Assembly (NCBI GenBank): GCA_032718475.1
Contig: JAUCBJ010003090.1
Coordinates: 1 to 51,119, forward strand
DNA: 51,119 bases
Origin: Nemertoderma westbladi
Lineage: Eukaryota; Xenacoelomorpha; Nemertodermatida; Nemertodermatidae
Direction: 5' to 3'
Part shown: piece by piece, positions 18,236 through 29,104 of the stretch
How positions within the stretch are numbered: position 1 is the first letter of the stretch
Layout: each line of letters opens with the position of its first letter
Position numbers and translations under genes: made by a program
Notes under the pieces: generated by a model
What the model was told of the DNA's origin: nothing
What the model saw: only the letters and a program-made list of their open reading frames with translations
Database searches by the model: none

Positions 18236-19507
18236 TTAGCTTAGTTCGTAGTTATTGCTAACATCAGCAAAATTTTCTCTATCTTTTGATCTCATATATT
18301 TTACAGCATATCCTGTACTTGAACTTGATCCCCTCTGACGCTTATTTCTGTAAATGTCATTCCCAAGCTGATTTACTGCTACAATCGCGGTTCGAATCTC
18401 CTGATAATCTATATCCTCATCAAAGCTGAACCTTGATATTAAAGCCTGTTTAAACAACTCGGATCGCTGTGGAGATTGAGGCGTTCTATCAGTAGATTGC
18501 ATTCTTTGTGGAAAAAGTATTTTTTCCGCAAGTTCTTTGTCGGTCCACAGATGACGGGCCAAATATTGGCTATAACCTAGCGAATCTAAATTCCTTGCCC
18601 CGATATTGACCAAATCCTTACCATTAAACAGGACTGGGTTGGTGGTGTCTCCCGTCCTCATACTTCCATTTCCATCCCCCACTACGTTCACTGGAGCAGA
18701 TTTTTTAATAATACGTGTAATATTCTTGTACAATTTTTCAGTTTTCGCAAGTTGAGCTGTCTCGATGCTAACTAGTTTTTTAAGAAGCTTGTTGTTATCT
18801 TTCAGTAGACGTTCAGTGACCTGTTCATAGCGAGATGGAGATCCATTGGAGCCATCTGTGCTGTCAACTTCTTCATCACCGCACACATTTGCACTCTGAA
18901 TGTCTTCCCCGTAACCACACAATTCTTCCAATGTGTTGCTAGTCTGAACAACATCTTCTTCTTGGCTGCTTATCTCTATTGCTCCAGAACCAGTACTAAT
19001 AACGCAAGGAACCGATTTATCCAAAAATCCAAAACTTGCATTAGGATTTCCATCCCATTCCTTGTTAAGACGACTTTCCCGGAGCATCATCTCCTCCTTG
19101 TTATCACAATGGTAAAGGTAAAATGCTGGAACTCGTCCTGCCAATCCAGATTCATCTTTTAGAAGTATTTTCTGTCTTCTTTGGATTGTATCCAAATCGA
19201 GATCTTTAGGTAATCTGGTCGAATTACTTGTTATCACAGAGTACCTCAACTCATCTGGGAAAAATAGAAGAATATAATTAGTATTGCATTTCTTTGAGAA
19301 AATGCGAGGATTGCGAATGGGACGTCGGACAGCAATCGTGTTAGGGACGGTTTCCACTTCGGCGTTATAAGTTGCAGAGTTACCAGTATTCATATTGCGC
19401 ATTGTAGGTGTGTTTAATGCTTGTATATCATCATATCTTTCTCCATCACCTCGAAAATCGTGACCCAGGTCGCTTAATTGCATTTGCTTAGAATAATTCA
19501 TGATCAA
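18236..19507 (-). CDS. BEN-domain DNA-binding protein
   Basis: The frame encodes 423 residues from ATG 19507. The N-terminal domain (about 70-165) contains NYILLFFPDELRYSVI and VPAFYLYHCDNKEEMM, followed by an acidic linker, a coiled-coil stretch (about 227-270, LLKDNNKLLKKLVSIETAQL) and a C-terminal BEN-like domain (about 300-395: ARNLDSLGYSQYLARHLWTD, KELAEKILFP, then helices ending NQLGNDIYRNKR). BEN domains bind DNA and occur in chromatin regulators and some DNA-virus proteins. It lies upstream of the transposase exons in the same orientation and may be the accessory DNA-binding gene of the CACTA-like element, the role played by TNPA in plant CACTA elements. That link is inference. Confidence 0.65.
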   Translation of the reverse strand: MIMNYSKQMQLSDLGHDFRGDGERYDDIQALNTPTMRNMNTGNSATYNAEVETVPNTIAVRRPIRNPRIFSKKCNTNYILLFFPDELRYSVITSNSTRLPKDLDLDTIQRRQKILLKDESGLAGRVPAFYLYHCDNKEEMMLRESRLNKEWDGNPNASFGFLDKSVPCVISTGSGAIEISSQEEDVVQTSNTLEELCGYGEDIQSANVCGDEEVDSTDGSNGSPSRYEQVTERLLKDNNKLLKKLVSIETAQLAKTEKLYKNITRIIKKSAPVNVVGDGNGSMRTGDTTNPVLFNGKDLVNIGARNLDSLGYSQYLARHLWTDKELAEKILFPQRMQSTDRTPQSPQRSELFKQALISRFSFDEDIDYQEIRTAIVAVNQLGNDIYRNKRQRGSSSSTGYAVKYMRSKDRENFADVSNNYELS

Positions 19508-21177
19508 TTGTTGTGGAATTAAGTATAATAAGTTTAATAATATATAGTGTAATAATAACTAAGTATAATATAATTAAGTATAACGGTGAATTAAGTACAC
19601 TGTATTATATATATATTGAATATATAAGTCATATGTTATCATTCATATGCGTACCTGTGGTAAAAGGAGCAGGTTACAGTGGCAGGCTTTTCTAACCAAA
19701 ACAATAAACGATAATTCAATAACATAGTTTACAGTCTTATTTTTGCAATACGAAAATACCACAGGTTAGGATATGAACTATAGATAACTAATTTCTTGAT
19801 GAAAGCTTGAAAATAATGACAATACCATGAAACCTCAGAAGATAAACTTCAAAATTTCAATCAATGTGTCGATAAGTATAATAGACTAGTATTAGTCTAT
19901 TATAATTAAACACTAACACCACCCAAACACAAGTAAGACCAACAACACAAACCTAAACGATCATCATAAAAAACACCGCCTCTCTGTTAAACAAAGTTCT
20001 CTTTTATATCATTTGGAAATATAAAATGTGTTGTGATTGGATGCTATGCCGAAAGGGTAGGATTATTTTTATCTGAAAGTTAATTCTGTCAAGTCTTTGA
20101 AACCAGACTTTCAGTATTTTTCAATGGATGAACGGAAAATATAATATATTTTAATTGACAGCTGGATGTTTTTATAGGACACGTTTTCATATCACAGGGG
20201 GTCTTCATGTATAAAATATTATGTTGACATCTTGTCAAACCATTGAATAGTGCCGACGGGCGAATTCAGTGGAAAACATTCTTAACTGGATTATAAAGTT
20301 ACAATTTAATAAATTTAACCGTATAGGGTGGCTGACTTGTAGTTAACGTCACAGTACCACATACTAACAAACCAAAGTACAGGAGTTGGAGTACACTGAA
20401 GTAACTACTACTACTAGTACTGTGCACTGGCTGACCTGTCAGCTTGTTCTTGTACACATTTACCTGTAGTTGGTACCGGTATCATACAACAAATCTTCAA
20501 AGCCTAGTATGATATGGAATGCCCGCCAAAACATTGCTATCCTTTGTAGGCCTACAACATACTTCACCTCTATTGGACAATTTTAATTGAAAAAAAAGCG
20601 GGAAATTATGTTGGTATGAAATTCCCCACCTCTGTAATTCCTTTAAATGACTTCACAAATTTGTTATTATTTCCTCTTAAAAATTTGTCAAATTTGCTAA
20701 ATTTTTTTAAATATAATAAGGATTGGAAATATTTTTGTATATTTGTTAAGTACTGATAAGTACTTGGAATATCTAGTACACGATTTTTAAAACATTGTAG
20801 ATTACAAAAGTACTTCGGACTTAATAAATTTAATAAATATTTACACTGTAAATGGCATGGGCTTAGTTAGTCTACTCTGATTTTTCAATAGGGAAGTTCT
20901 CTAAAAAGAATCAATTGCGCTAGGTAAACCATACACATTTAACAATATGATGTAGACGTAACATGTACAGTAAGTATTCTCGACATCATTCTAATATAGT
21001 TGTACTGGTATTGCGAAACAGCCTATACATCGTAAACTAATAACACATACAGTAGTTGACTAGTGATATAACTTTAGTAATATTAGTCAGAAATGCAACA
21101 TAAACTGTATAGGATGTAGTGTTAACCTGTTGGTATCGGTACTGATAAATTCAATAATTTATTATAGGCCTAACCAC
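19508..21177. other. Non-coding region upstream of the BEN-domain gene
   Basis: This is AT-rich sequence with no credible gene. It holds a partial R2 MITE copy (19660-19745), repeated AAGTATAATA phrases near 19530-19580, and TACTGTAC/GTACCGGTA words. It probably contains the promoter of the BEN gene and the right end of the CACTA-like element, but no CACTA terminus was identified. Confidence 0.4.
19660..19745 (+). repeat. Partial copy of the R2 MITE
   Basis: AAAGGAGCAGGTTACAGTGG, AACCAAAACAATAAACGATA and ACAGTCTTATTTTTG follow the order found in the complete copy at 12121-12200. Both ends of the family are missing. Confidence 0.65.
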
Positions 21178-21940
21178 AACTGTCATCCACTTTATCAGTA
21201 CCGGTAGTGTTTTACTCTTCCAACACTGTAGTCACAGTCTACTGGTATCAGTACAGCAGTAATCTGAAACAATAACATACTGCTGTCATGACCTGGATTA
21301 CATGCAGGGGTCTCACATATAGGGATTAGATCACCTACCCAAACAATACAGTACTGCAGTACTGTCACTGTTGTTGTAACAGTATAGTCAGATAGAGCAT
21401 ACTGATTTCCTTTGATTAGCATTGTACTGTAGTACCGGTACTACAGTATTAATGTAACAGTACCTGCAGTAACAAACTAAGCCAATGTATACAATATCGT
21501 GAGCCAGTTACAATCAGATGTGTACGCAGTCAGCCACACTGCGGGATGCGGTCAACCTCACAGCTACCCTCGCAGCTCCTATCTACAACTGTCATCCACT
21601 TTATCAGTACCTGTAGTGTTTTACTCTTCCAACACTGTAGTCGCTGTCTACTGGTATAAGTACAGCAGTAATCTAATGCAATAGCATACTGCTGACATGA
21701 CCCGGATTGCACGTGTGGGTCTCACATACAGGGATTAGATCCCCTACCCAAACAATACAGTACTGCAGTACTGTCACTGTTGTTGTTGTAACAGTATAGT
21801 CAGATAGAGCATACTGATTTCCTTTGATTAGCATTGTACCGCAGTACCGGTACTACAGTATTAATGTAACAGTACCTGCAGTAACAAACTAAACCATTGT
21901 ATACAATATCGTGAGCCAGTTACAATCGGATGTGCGCGCA
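21178..21940. repeat. Tandem duplication with 409-bp period
   Basis: The blocks 21178-21525 and 21587-21935 are about 95% identical by eye, starting AACTGTCATCCACTTTATCA and ending GAGCCAGTTACAATC. Differences are mostly substitutions plus one 3-base GTT insertion. The intervening 60 bases differ. A 12-bp repeat (CGCAGCCAGCCT)n follows at about 21937-21990. Confidence 0.85.
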
Positions 21941-21990
21941 GCCAGCCTCGCAGCCAGCCTCGCAGCCAGCCTCGCAGCCAGCCTCGCAGC
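21937..21990. repeat. 12-bp minisatellite (CGCAGCCAGCCT)n
   Basis: About four and a half near-perfect copies directly follow the second 409-bp unit. No coding meaning is apparent. Confidence 0.75.
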
Positions 21991-22105
21991 TACTACCGGC
22001 TAGGCCCGCAGTCAGCCCGTGAGAGTCATACTTATTCAAACGAGGTTAGTTTTCCCTAACTACCGATAGATTGATTGAAAAATAATAATGTTTAATTTTC
22101 ACCTT

Positions 22106-22669
22106 CTAATTATCAATATATTCTATACCTAAAGTCACAACACCAAACATTAATAAATAATTAACCAGTTTACTAAATATAGGATAATAAATGTGAAATT
22201 TGCTAGGTGAGCACATTAAAGTACATTTACCGGTATGAAAGCAGCAAATGACTATGGTATTATTTATTCTTATTTTGCAATTATTAAAAATTTCAGGTTT
22301 ATATATATCGTACATTATATTGTATTGTACATTATCAAAGACAACATAAAACCCGGTATTGTTTATCAATAACCTATAGACTACAGACTTAATACTAAAA
22401 ATATAAGTACATAAATTAACAGATTTTAAAATCAAATTAATACTAGTTTTATCAAATATATGCTTTTTTACTTTTTGGAAATTATACTTACTACCTAATA
22501 ATGTAATACGACCATTTTTAAATATTAATAATGTGGCACCAAATATCTTATATATAAACTGATTTGGTTTGAGTATGTGTTTACCAGATAATTGATTTTT
22601 TAATTCTTTCAAATTAATCACTGACACTTGCTGGCAACTTACATTCTTATTAACTATCTGATAGTTCAT
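22106..22669 (-). CDS. TATA-binding-protein-like protein (two TBP repeats) of the Polinton
   Basis: The protein has 187 residues with two similar halves. Half 1 (about 36-75) has KPNQFIYKIFGATLLIFKNG and then RITLLGSK; half 2 (about 120-175) has YKPEIFNNCKIRINNTIVIC and then CFHTGKCTLMCSPSKF and IYYPIFSKL. This follows the TBP repeat plan: Y-x-P-E/K-x-F, a strand, (L/C)xIF-xx-GK/R, a strand ending in a G-A/S-K-like turn, then a helix. TBP places transcription machinery at core promoters, so this could direct element gene expression. The ATG at 22669 overlaps the polymerase 3' end by 20 bases, implying co-transcription. Conserved DNA-intercalating Phe pairs are not clearly retained. The assignment is from pattern only. 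Confidence 0.55.
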   Translation of the reverse strand: MNYQIVNKNVSCQQVSVINLKELKNQLSGKHILKPNQFIYKIFGATLLIFKNGRITLLGSKYNFQKVKKHIFDKTSINLILKSVNLCTYIFSIKSVVYRLLINNTGFYVVFDNVQYNIMYDIYKPEIFNNCKIRINNTIVICCFHTGKCTLMCSPSKFHIYYPIFSKLVNYLLMFGVVTLGIEYIDN

Positions 22670-25600
22670 TGTTTGGCTCCCGATAAATAGGTATATTGTT
22701 TTTTTTTACGGGTTTTTCAACCTTTGTTTGATAGTGACCCCAGGGAAGTGAATGATTTTTATTAACCCAATAAAGTTTATCGTCAAATGTGCTGAGAGCA
22801 AACTTATCTCGTGCTACAGTATACACTTTGTGTAATTGACTCTGAAATTGATGCGTTTCCTTGGAAATTTCTTTGTTATCCTTATATGCTCTTAAATAAT
22901 CTTCGTGGCAAATATTTTTATCCACGACAGCTCTTGTTATTCCTTTCGCCCGTCGTATATTTTTGTTATTCCATTCCAAAATTGAATATAATTTTGGTCT
23001 TAAAAATACTGCTTGTTTAATCTCTCTCGAGCACAACTCGTCTTTACAGTAATAGAGTCTGGATTTATTTTTATCGCTGTAGAGAGGGTGATCCTTGGGG
23101 TAATTGGATGTATCTAGAATATTATTTTTAATTAAGGCTTTTAAAAAATTATTCTGCGATGTATTATAGTAACAACCTATTAAAGAGTCCGTATCTGATG
23201 CTACAATTTCAATACGACAGTTTAATTCTTTCTCAATAGGTAGCAATTTATTATAGTACAACTCATACATATCCAATTTAGCCAAGTCCAAGACAGTACT
23301 ACCTATATAGACCGGTTTATCGAGAGTTACAGAGTCTTTCACTAATAAGTGTCCCGATAAGGAATCGTTATAAATCATGAAATTTTCATGATTTATACGT
23401 TTTACCAATAAATCACATTTACTTTGGTATTCGCGATACGAAAGTTACATCGATCTCTTATCTTTTCTATCGTTTTTCCAAATAACGAATTATTCAGAAG
23501 CTTTGCAACAGCTGTTTCAATGTAACTTTTTGCTAATCGCCTTTGATTAATATTAAAATCTATATAGGGTTTAAATACAAAGTCTTGATGGAAAGAATAC
23601 AATTTATGTAGTTTAGTAACAATTAAACCTTGTTTTATATAAAATTTTAACAGTTTCAAATTTACATGATAGAATTCTTTATCGAATTGTGTCAACATAA
23701 GTTTTGGAGCACACATCTTATACTTGCTATTAGTACCTCTTTGTTTACATACATGATTATATTGTTCCCTCATATATGGTGAAAGCATTGTCTCATTTAT
23801 ACTTAAATGTTCTGGGGCTAAGGGTAGTTCTAATGTACGATCATGAATATCTTTGGGATATTTCAAATCGCAAATTAAGAAAATCCCAATATCCCCTTCA
23901 GTATCAAGATTTGTTAAATAGTTTATTAGTTCTTCTGGAGCGGCATTCTCTAAATATGTAACGTTGACTTGTTCAAAACCTGAAACAGGTAGCTTTTTAC
24001 TTAAATTACCCGAATACAAGGAATTAAAATCTATATTGAAAATATGACACTCTTCCTTGCTTGGATCATAATTATCAGTATCTGGTATATTTGATTCTAT
24101 GTAATGCTTTCGACAGAATGAAACCCCTCCTCTAATAGATGCTTCAAAATCTCTATATGTTTGGTAATCTTTTATTAATGCTAACTTACATTTATTGTAT
24201 TTCAGAGCGCAATCATAAGTGAAAGCTGCAATACTGCAATAATAAACTACTTCTAATTCGTAGTTTTGTCTACATACTCTCCTAAAGTTCTCAAATATAT
24301 CAGCGAGGAGACAAATATCGAGTTTTAAGTATGCTAAAAGATAATCCTTGAGATTTGTACACTCAAACTGACTCCATGATGCGTTGGCAAAACTATATTC
24401 CTCGGGAGTACAGGTATTTTGTGTTAATTTACTATAAAATTTGTCTATTGATGGTAATTTCGAATCATTGAATTTATTTAAATCTGTCAGATACTCGTAG
24501 GGAAATATACCTTTTCGTTTAATTGTTGCATTATTTAAATTCGGATAAAAATATTTCATTTGCTGTTCAGTAATTGGTAGAACTGATGTTATATCCTCGC
24601 TGTCTATATCCTTTGTTGAACAATCAACTAAAGTACTTAGGGAAAAGGATAAAAATTGATATGTGTCTAAGACACGTAGCTCAATCTTTGTTTTTGAGTC
24701 TTTCACCGGTATATGCATGCTTAGTGAAATATACCTTTCAGAATTTTTAGGGATCACCTTTATATCCCAATCGGAATATTTATTGTTGGTAAAACCAACT
24801 TGTAAAAGAAAATGCAAATCATAGTGATTGCAGTTGTGTGCAGCGAGTATATACATGTGTCGTTTCAACGATAAAGAGCGGTTACATGCGTTACAAGCGG
24901 CCGCTATATAGTTACCAGTAATATGTGAGTGATGTTTGTTTTTCTCAGATTTATCCTTAAATAAAACATTGCAATAAAAGCAAGTTTTAGCTTTCCAAAA
25001 ACTTAACTTATCTACATCATTAAGTATCATCTTTTCTCTCGTGTTAGTTTCCGACCACTTATATAATTGGGTGATGTCATTATATACAGAGTCTAAAAAG
25101 TCTTGAATACAGTTGTTGTCGATTGTTTTTGTAAAGGTCTTCAAATAAAATTTTGGTGGATTGATTAATTCGGTACTAGGGACAATTAAATAACTTACAG
25201 CGCATGGAATATGATTCTGAATAAATTTACTGTTGCTGGATGGCTCCAAAATAGATTCTATGTCAAAATATATTACAAACAATGCTGGTAATGTTCTGTC
25301 TAAATTTCTAAAGCTAATGTGAGTTCTTTTTTCAGATGGTAGCTTCTCAACTTGACTTTTTCCTCGATAACAAGCAAGACGGTGACATTCTAGAACATCC
25401 TTGCTGTAGGACTGAGACAAACACTGTTCACAATATTTCCTACATCTAATATGCTTACCTGCTGTATTCAACAAACGATTTAAGTTAGTTATGCAAACAT
25501 AATGTGATTGTTTTGATTTATTCTTATTTTTTACAAGTAATATATTCAATAACTCTTTATCTGGAGTGATTTTACTAAATGGTGCCTGTCTTAATATAGA

Positions 25601-26665
25601 TACTCGATTGTTGTCGTAGAGTAATAAATTAATTATATATGCTGAATTCTGTTTTTCAAAAAGTTTAATTGCAAGCTGCCATTCTGTTGGATAATCTTTG
25701 TTCCCGTTGTCAAAAATAAAATGATTCATGTAATCTGTGTACTGCGAAGTACGGTTTTTGTGATCTTTCACTTTGCTACTAAATTTTGTGGCTATAATAG
25801 CCCATTTGAAACAGTCATTATCAGCCGTTTGTATATTTATTGTGCATTTTTTAGCTGATAGAGCCTTAGGTAACACCATATAACCGTGACCTTTATATTC
25901 CAGTGACCTACACTTAGATTCAGCTACTTTAATTTCCACTCTTAATAAAGATTTAACACGCCATCCTGAGCCACGAGTGTTAAATATGGCTATTCTTTGC
26001 ATTAATTTTTCTAGTACATACTCAAACCATGTGTCAAAACTTTCATGTGAATCTACGGTATTAACTGCACCACCTGAAGAACTAAAATAGAAAGTTTCTT
26101 CTTGGTCTCCCTCTGAAAAATGTGATCGATACATGAGTATATTCACACCTAGCCAGGTTCTAAGTACATTCATTTCGCTAAGTTTTCCTAATAATAACGT
26201 TTTGATGTGAGGTAGAATGTGAACTATCGATGAATGAATATCAGGAAAATCTTCATCATTCGGAAGATTGTAAACATAGATTTCTAAACGGTTATCATGT
26301 GCGGCTCGTTCGAGGCTAAAAATTGATGGACCTTGACCAGATTTCAGTCTTTTTCTAGATGCGACAGTATTGTTTTGGTTCCGTTGTGGTGGTCTAACAT
26401 GATAATAACGTTGGTGACAGTCGTGATGTAAATAATTCTCATATAAATACTCTTTATTACAAGTAGGACAAGTTTTTTCATACACGCAAAACTTCATTTC
26501 TTTACATCCCGTAGTTGATTCATGTCGTTTGCATATTTCTTCACGTGAACATTTCACTCGACAATTAAAACAATTGTATTCTTGAAAATGTGATTTCAAG
26601 TGAGTTAAATAATTTCGTTTAGAAATTTGAAGAGGACAAAATGGACATTTCAATTGTTTATCCAT
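22650..26665 (-). pseudogene. Protein-primed family B DNA polymerase (pPolB), one frameshift
   Basis: The main frame (26665 to 23402) encodes 1087 residues. It has N-terminal zinc fingers (C7-x2-C10...H22-x3-H26, then two more Cys/His clusters to about residue 84) and a possible papain/OTU-like module (about 283-392). The exonuclease blocks are YFDIES (466-471), AHNCNHYDLHF (609-619, with an endonuclease VII-like Cys/His segment at 562-599 before it) and KLDICLLAD (781-789). Polymerase motif A is DFNSLYSG (879-886) and motif B is KLLNNSLFGK (1055-1064). Motif C (SDTDSL) and the FLRPKLY block lie in the next frame (about 23408 to stop 22650). A single-base shift near 23415-23430 separates them and would abolish activity. 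Polintons use this enzyme for protein-primed replication. Confidence 0.92.
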
Positions 26666-27208
26666 CTCTTTATTATCCTAAAAACAATTTAAAATTAATA
26701 TGAATATTGTTATATATATAATCAAAAAAAATTCATAAGCTACTCAACATAAATAAAATATAATATCTAAACTTTAATTAATTTAATATTTTCAGAATGA
26801 GCTCGATTGAATCAGTTGAGCTCTTTATATATATTTCAAGTTTCTACTTATACCAACCAATCATAAATAACAGTTACATTGGAAACTAATATCATAAATA
26901 AAGTTGCTTTTACAACTGAATTCTTTATAATAAAATCAAGTCTAAACCAAGATGTGCATAATACGTTTTTAATTTTCATTGATAAAGTAGGTTTTACATG
27001 CTAATGTTTTATTATGGTGGTGTAATCTCACGCATTTACATGGGAATGTTTTTATACCTAATCCCGTGCTTACATTAAACTATCACCAATATTTACTCAA
27101 TAAAGTCACCTTTACATGCAAATACTTTATAATAATCATGCTTTGTGTTAAAAAGTTACCTTTACTAGTTAGTGTGAAACTGAAAAAAAGTCTCTAGTTA
27201 ATAATAAA
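26666..27208. promoter_or_regulatory. Intergenic region with three degenerate repeats upstream of pPolB
   Basis: Three related blocks start at about 26897, 26982 and 27100, each with ATAAAGT, then CTTTTAC or TTTTACATGC, then TTTAT(A/T)ATAA. Their position between the polymerase gene and the next gene upstream suggests a regulatory or recognition function for the leftward cluster. The function is inferred from position. Confidence 0.5.
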
Positions 27209-28253
27209 TCAATCTGATACTGTTTTTATATGTTCCTTATTGTAATCTGCTACCTCTTCACTTGCTTTTGTAACTTTTATTTTCTTTGTAGGTATAGAAT
27301 CATTGTTGTGAATGGAAGATGTTTGAGATGTAGATCTGCACTTTCTATCACTCGATGTCTCTTCGATGTATGTCTTTGGATTAAATGTAGATGAAACTAC
27401 TTCTGGAAATGACTTATTAACCTTAAACTTCCAAGTTGGTTGATATAGAATCGTGAAACCGTCTGCTATATCAGTTGATGAAACCTTTAACATCATATCA
27501 TAGAGAAACTCTATATGTGGTATGTCTTTATCGTAATGTAACTGTAAATATTTGCTTTCCTTGTCTGTAATAATTACTTTTTTTTCTTGTACATTTATTT
27601 TTACTTTAAGTCGGTCAGATAAAGCTTTATCGCTCGTATCTAGCTCTGAAAAGACACCTTCGTTACTAATTTCATAATTCCATTCATACCACAATGAATT
27701 TACTTCCGATGCTGTTAAGTTAAACCCATTATAATACCTAAGACCAATAGCATCAGAATATCTAGCTGAAATCTCCCATAGTCCCATATAAGTCGTTCCT
27801 TTATATTTGCTTACAAAACCAACAAAAGATGGGTTGGTTAAATTAACAACAGAACACTGATTTATTATTTCGAGTGGTGGTGATAACAATTCTAATATTT
27901 CTGTCTTACTCTGAAGCAATAAATTAATGAGTGATTTGTTTAGAATTTGACATTTGCCTTGCTTCTGAATATATACGTTTTCAGTAATAACACAGGTGGA
28001 AATATTTAACTTTCCTCTTGTAAATTCTATATTAGGATAAATATTACCTCTTGAAACTGATGATTCCTTTTTGTCGGTTGATTAATATTTCTAAGATGTC
28101 TAGAATGTAGAGTGTATCCCAGTAAGAGAAGCATGTTGTTACATTGCTATCGCTTGAGTGTAATATAAAGTACTTGCCATAAACAATACTACAGGTATAT
28201 TTATTACATGTAAATTTCCAAGTATTGTTTGAACTTTTTTTAAATAAATCCAT
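27209..28253 (-). pseudogene. Polinton early-cluster gene of unknown function, one frameshift
   Basis: ATG 28253 (MDLFKKSSNNTWKFTC...) runs 69 codons to a stop at 28044-28046. The adjacent frame is open from before that stop through 27919 to the stop at 27209, giving roughly 345 codons with one indel near 28045-28065. The middle has a GK... LNKSLINLL pattern faintly like PC4-type ssDNA-binding domains. The C-terminus is Ser/Thr/Asp-rich with a nuclear-localisation-like PTKKIKV and an acidic end. It is the first gene in from the right terminus, where Polintons often carry a replication or regulatory gene. I do not recognise the family. Confidence 0.55.
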
Positions 28254-29104
28254 AATTAGAATGAAAACTATTTTGAAAAATAAAAAACTAAATAAATGAT
28301 TATTAGATTGTAAAACTTCGGTTTATATGCTTGCTTTATTACAACAGAGTGACTTACAGTGAATAATATAGTAGTTTCGTGTAACAGATGCAACGTGTAC
28401 AGCTAAAATTATTACATTAGCGTGAGTTAGAGAGTGAAATAGCAGTAACGAGTAACAGATGCAACGTGACCAATTTTAGTCCTATCAATCTAACTTATAT
28501 TCAACTTAGTTGACCGACCAGTCACATATATACATCGATAAAAGAAATCGATTATTATTAATAGTCGAATTAATGTATTCTATGCTATAGTAATTATGTT
28601 AAGAGACTAGAAGCTATTTATAAACATCTGCTACCAGTGATGAAGATGAAGAATTCAATGACTATGGTATAACTCAGATATTTATTGCCTTTTTCTCTCG
28701 TGGTTGGATGGAAGAGTGTGTGGAGAATTGTGGTAAAACACTAGGGTACAGCAACGTGGACAAGTAGCGAGTGGGTGGATAGGAAATCATTGAGTTGACA
28801 ACAATCAATCAATAACAAACAACACTAAAGAGAGAGAGAGGGAGAGAAAAAAGTGAAAGGAAGAGTAACCATCATAGCTACGGTAGGTATACGAATGAAT
28901 GGTTAGGTTAGGCTTCGTACTGTACAGTACAATATCAAATCATATCATCGATTGAATATTTTGTTATAACTTGGATATTTATTGCCTTTTTCTCTTGAGG
29001 TTGGGTGGAAGAGTGAGTGGTGGGTTGTGAGGAGTTATAACGGTCCCGAGTTCGAACCCAGTTGAATATTTTGTTATCTGAAAAATTGCAAAATTAATTT
29101 AGTT
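28254..29104. other. Polinton right subterminal non-coding region
   Basis: No gene is visible. Direct repeats are present: GTAACAGATGCAACGTG at about 28381 and 28459, and ATTTATTGCCTTTTTCTCT plus GGTTGG-TGGAAGAGTG at about 28680 and 28978. CGGTCCCGAGTTCGAACCCA at about 29041-29060 resembles a tRNA box B but has no matching box A. The promoter of the leftward cluster should lie here. Confidence 0.5.

Noticed and set aside
27900-28070. PC4-type single-stranded DNA-binding domain in the 28253-27209 gene
   Set aside because: Only a faint GK... LNKSLINLL pattern; too weak to name, so the gene is left as unknown.
29035-29065. tRNA gene suggested by GAGTTCGAACCC
   Set aside because: There is a box B-like phrase but no box A or cloverleaf upstream; probably chance or a decayed SINE fragment.
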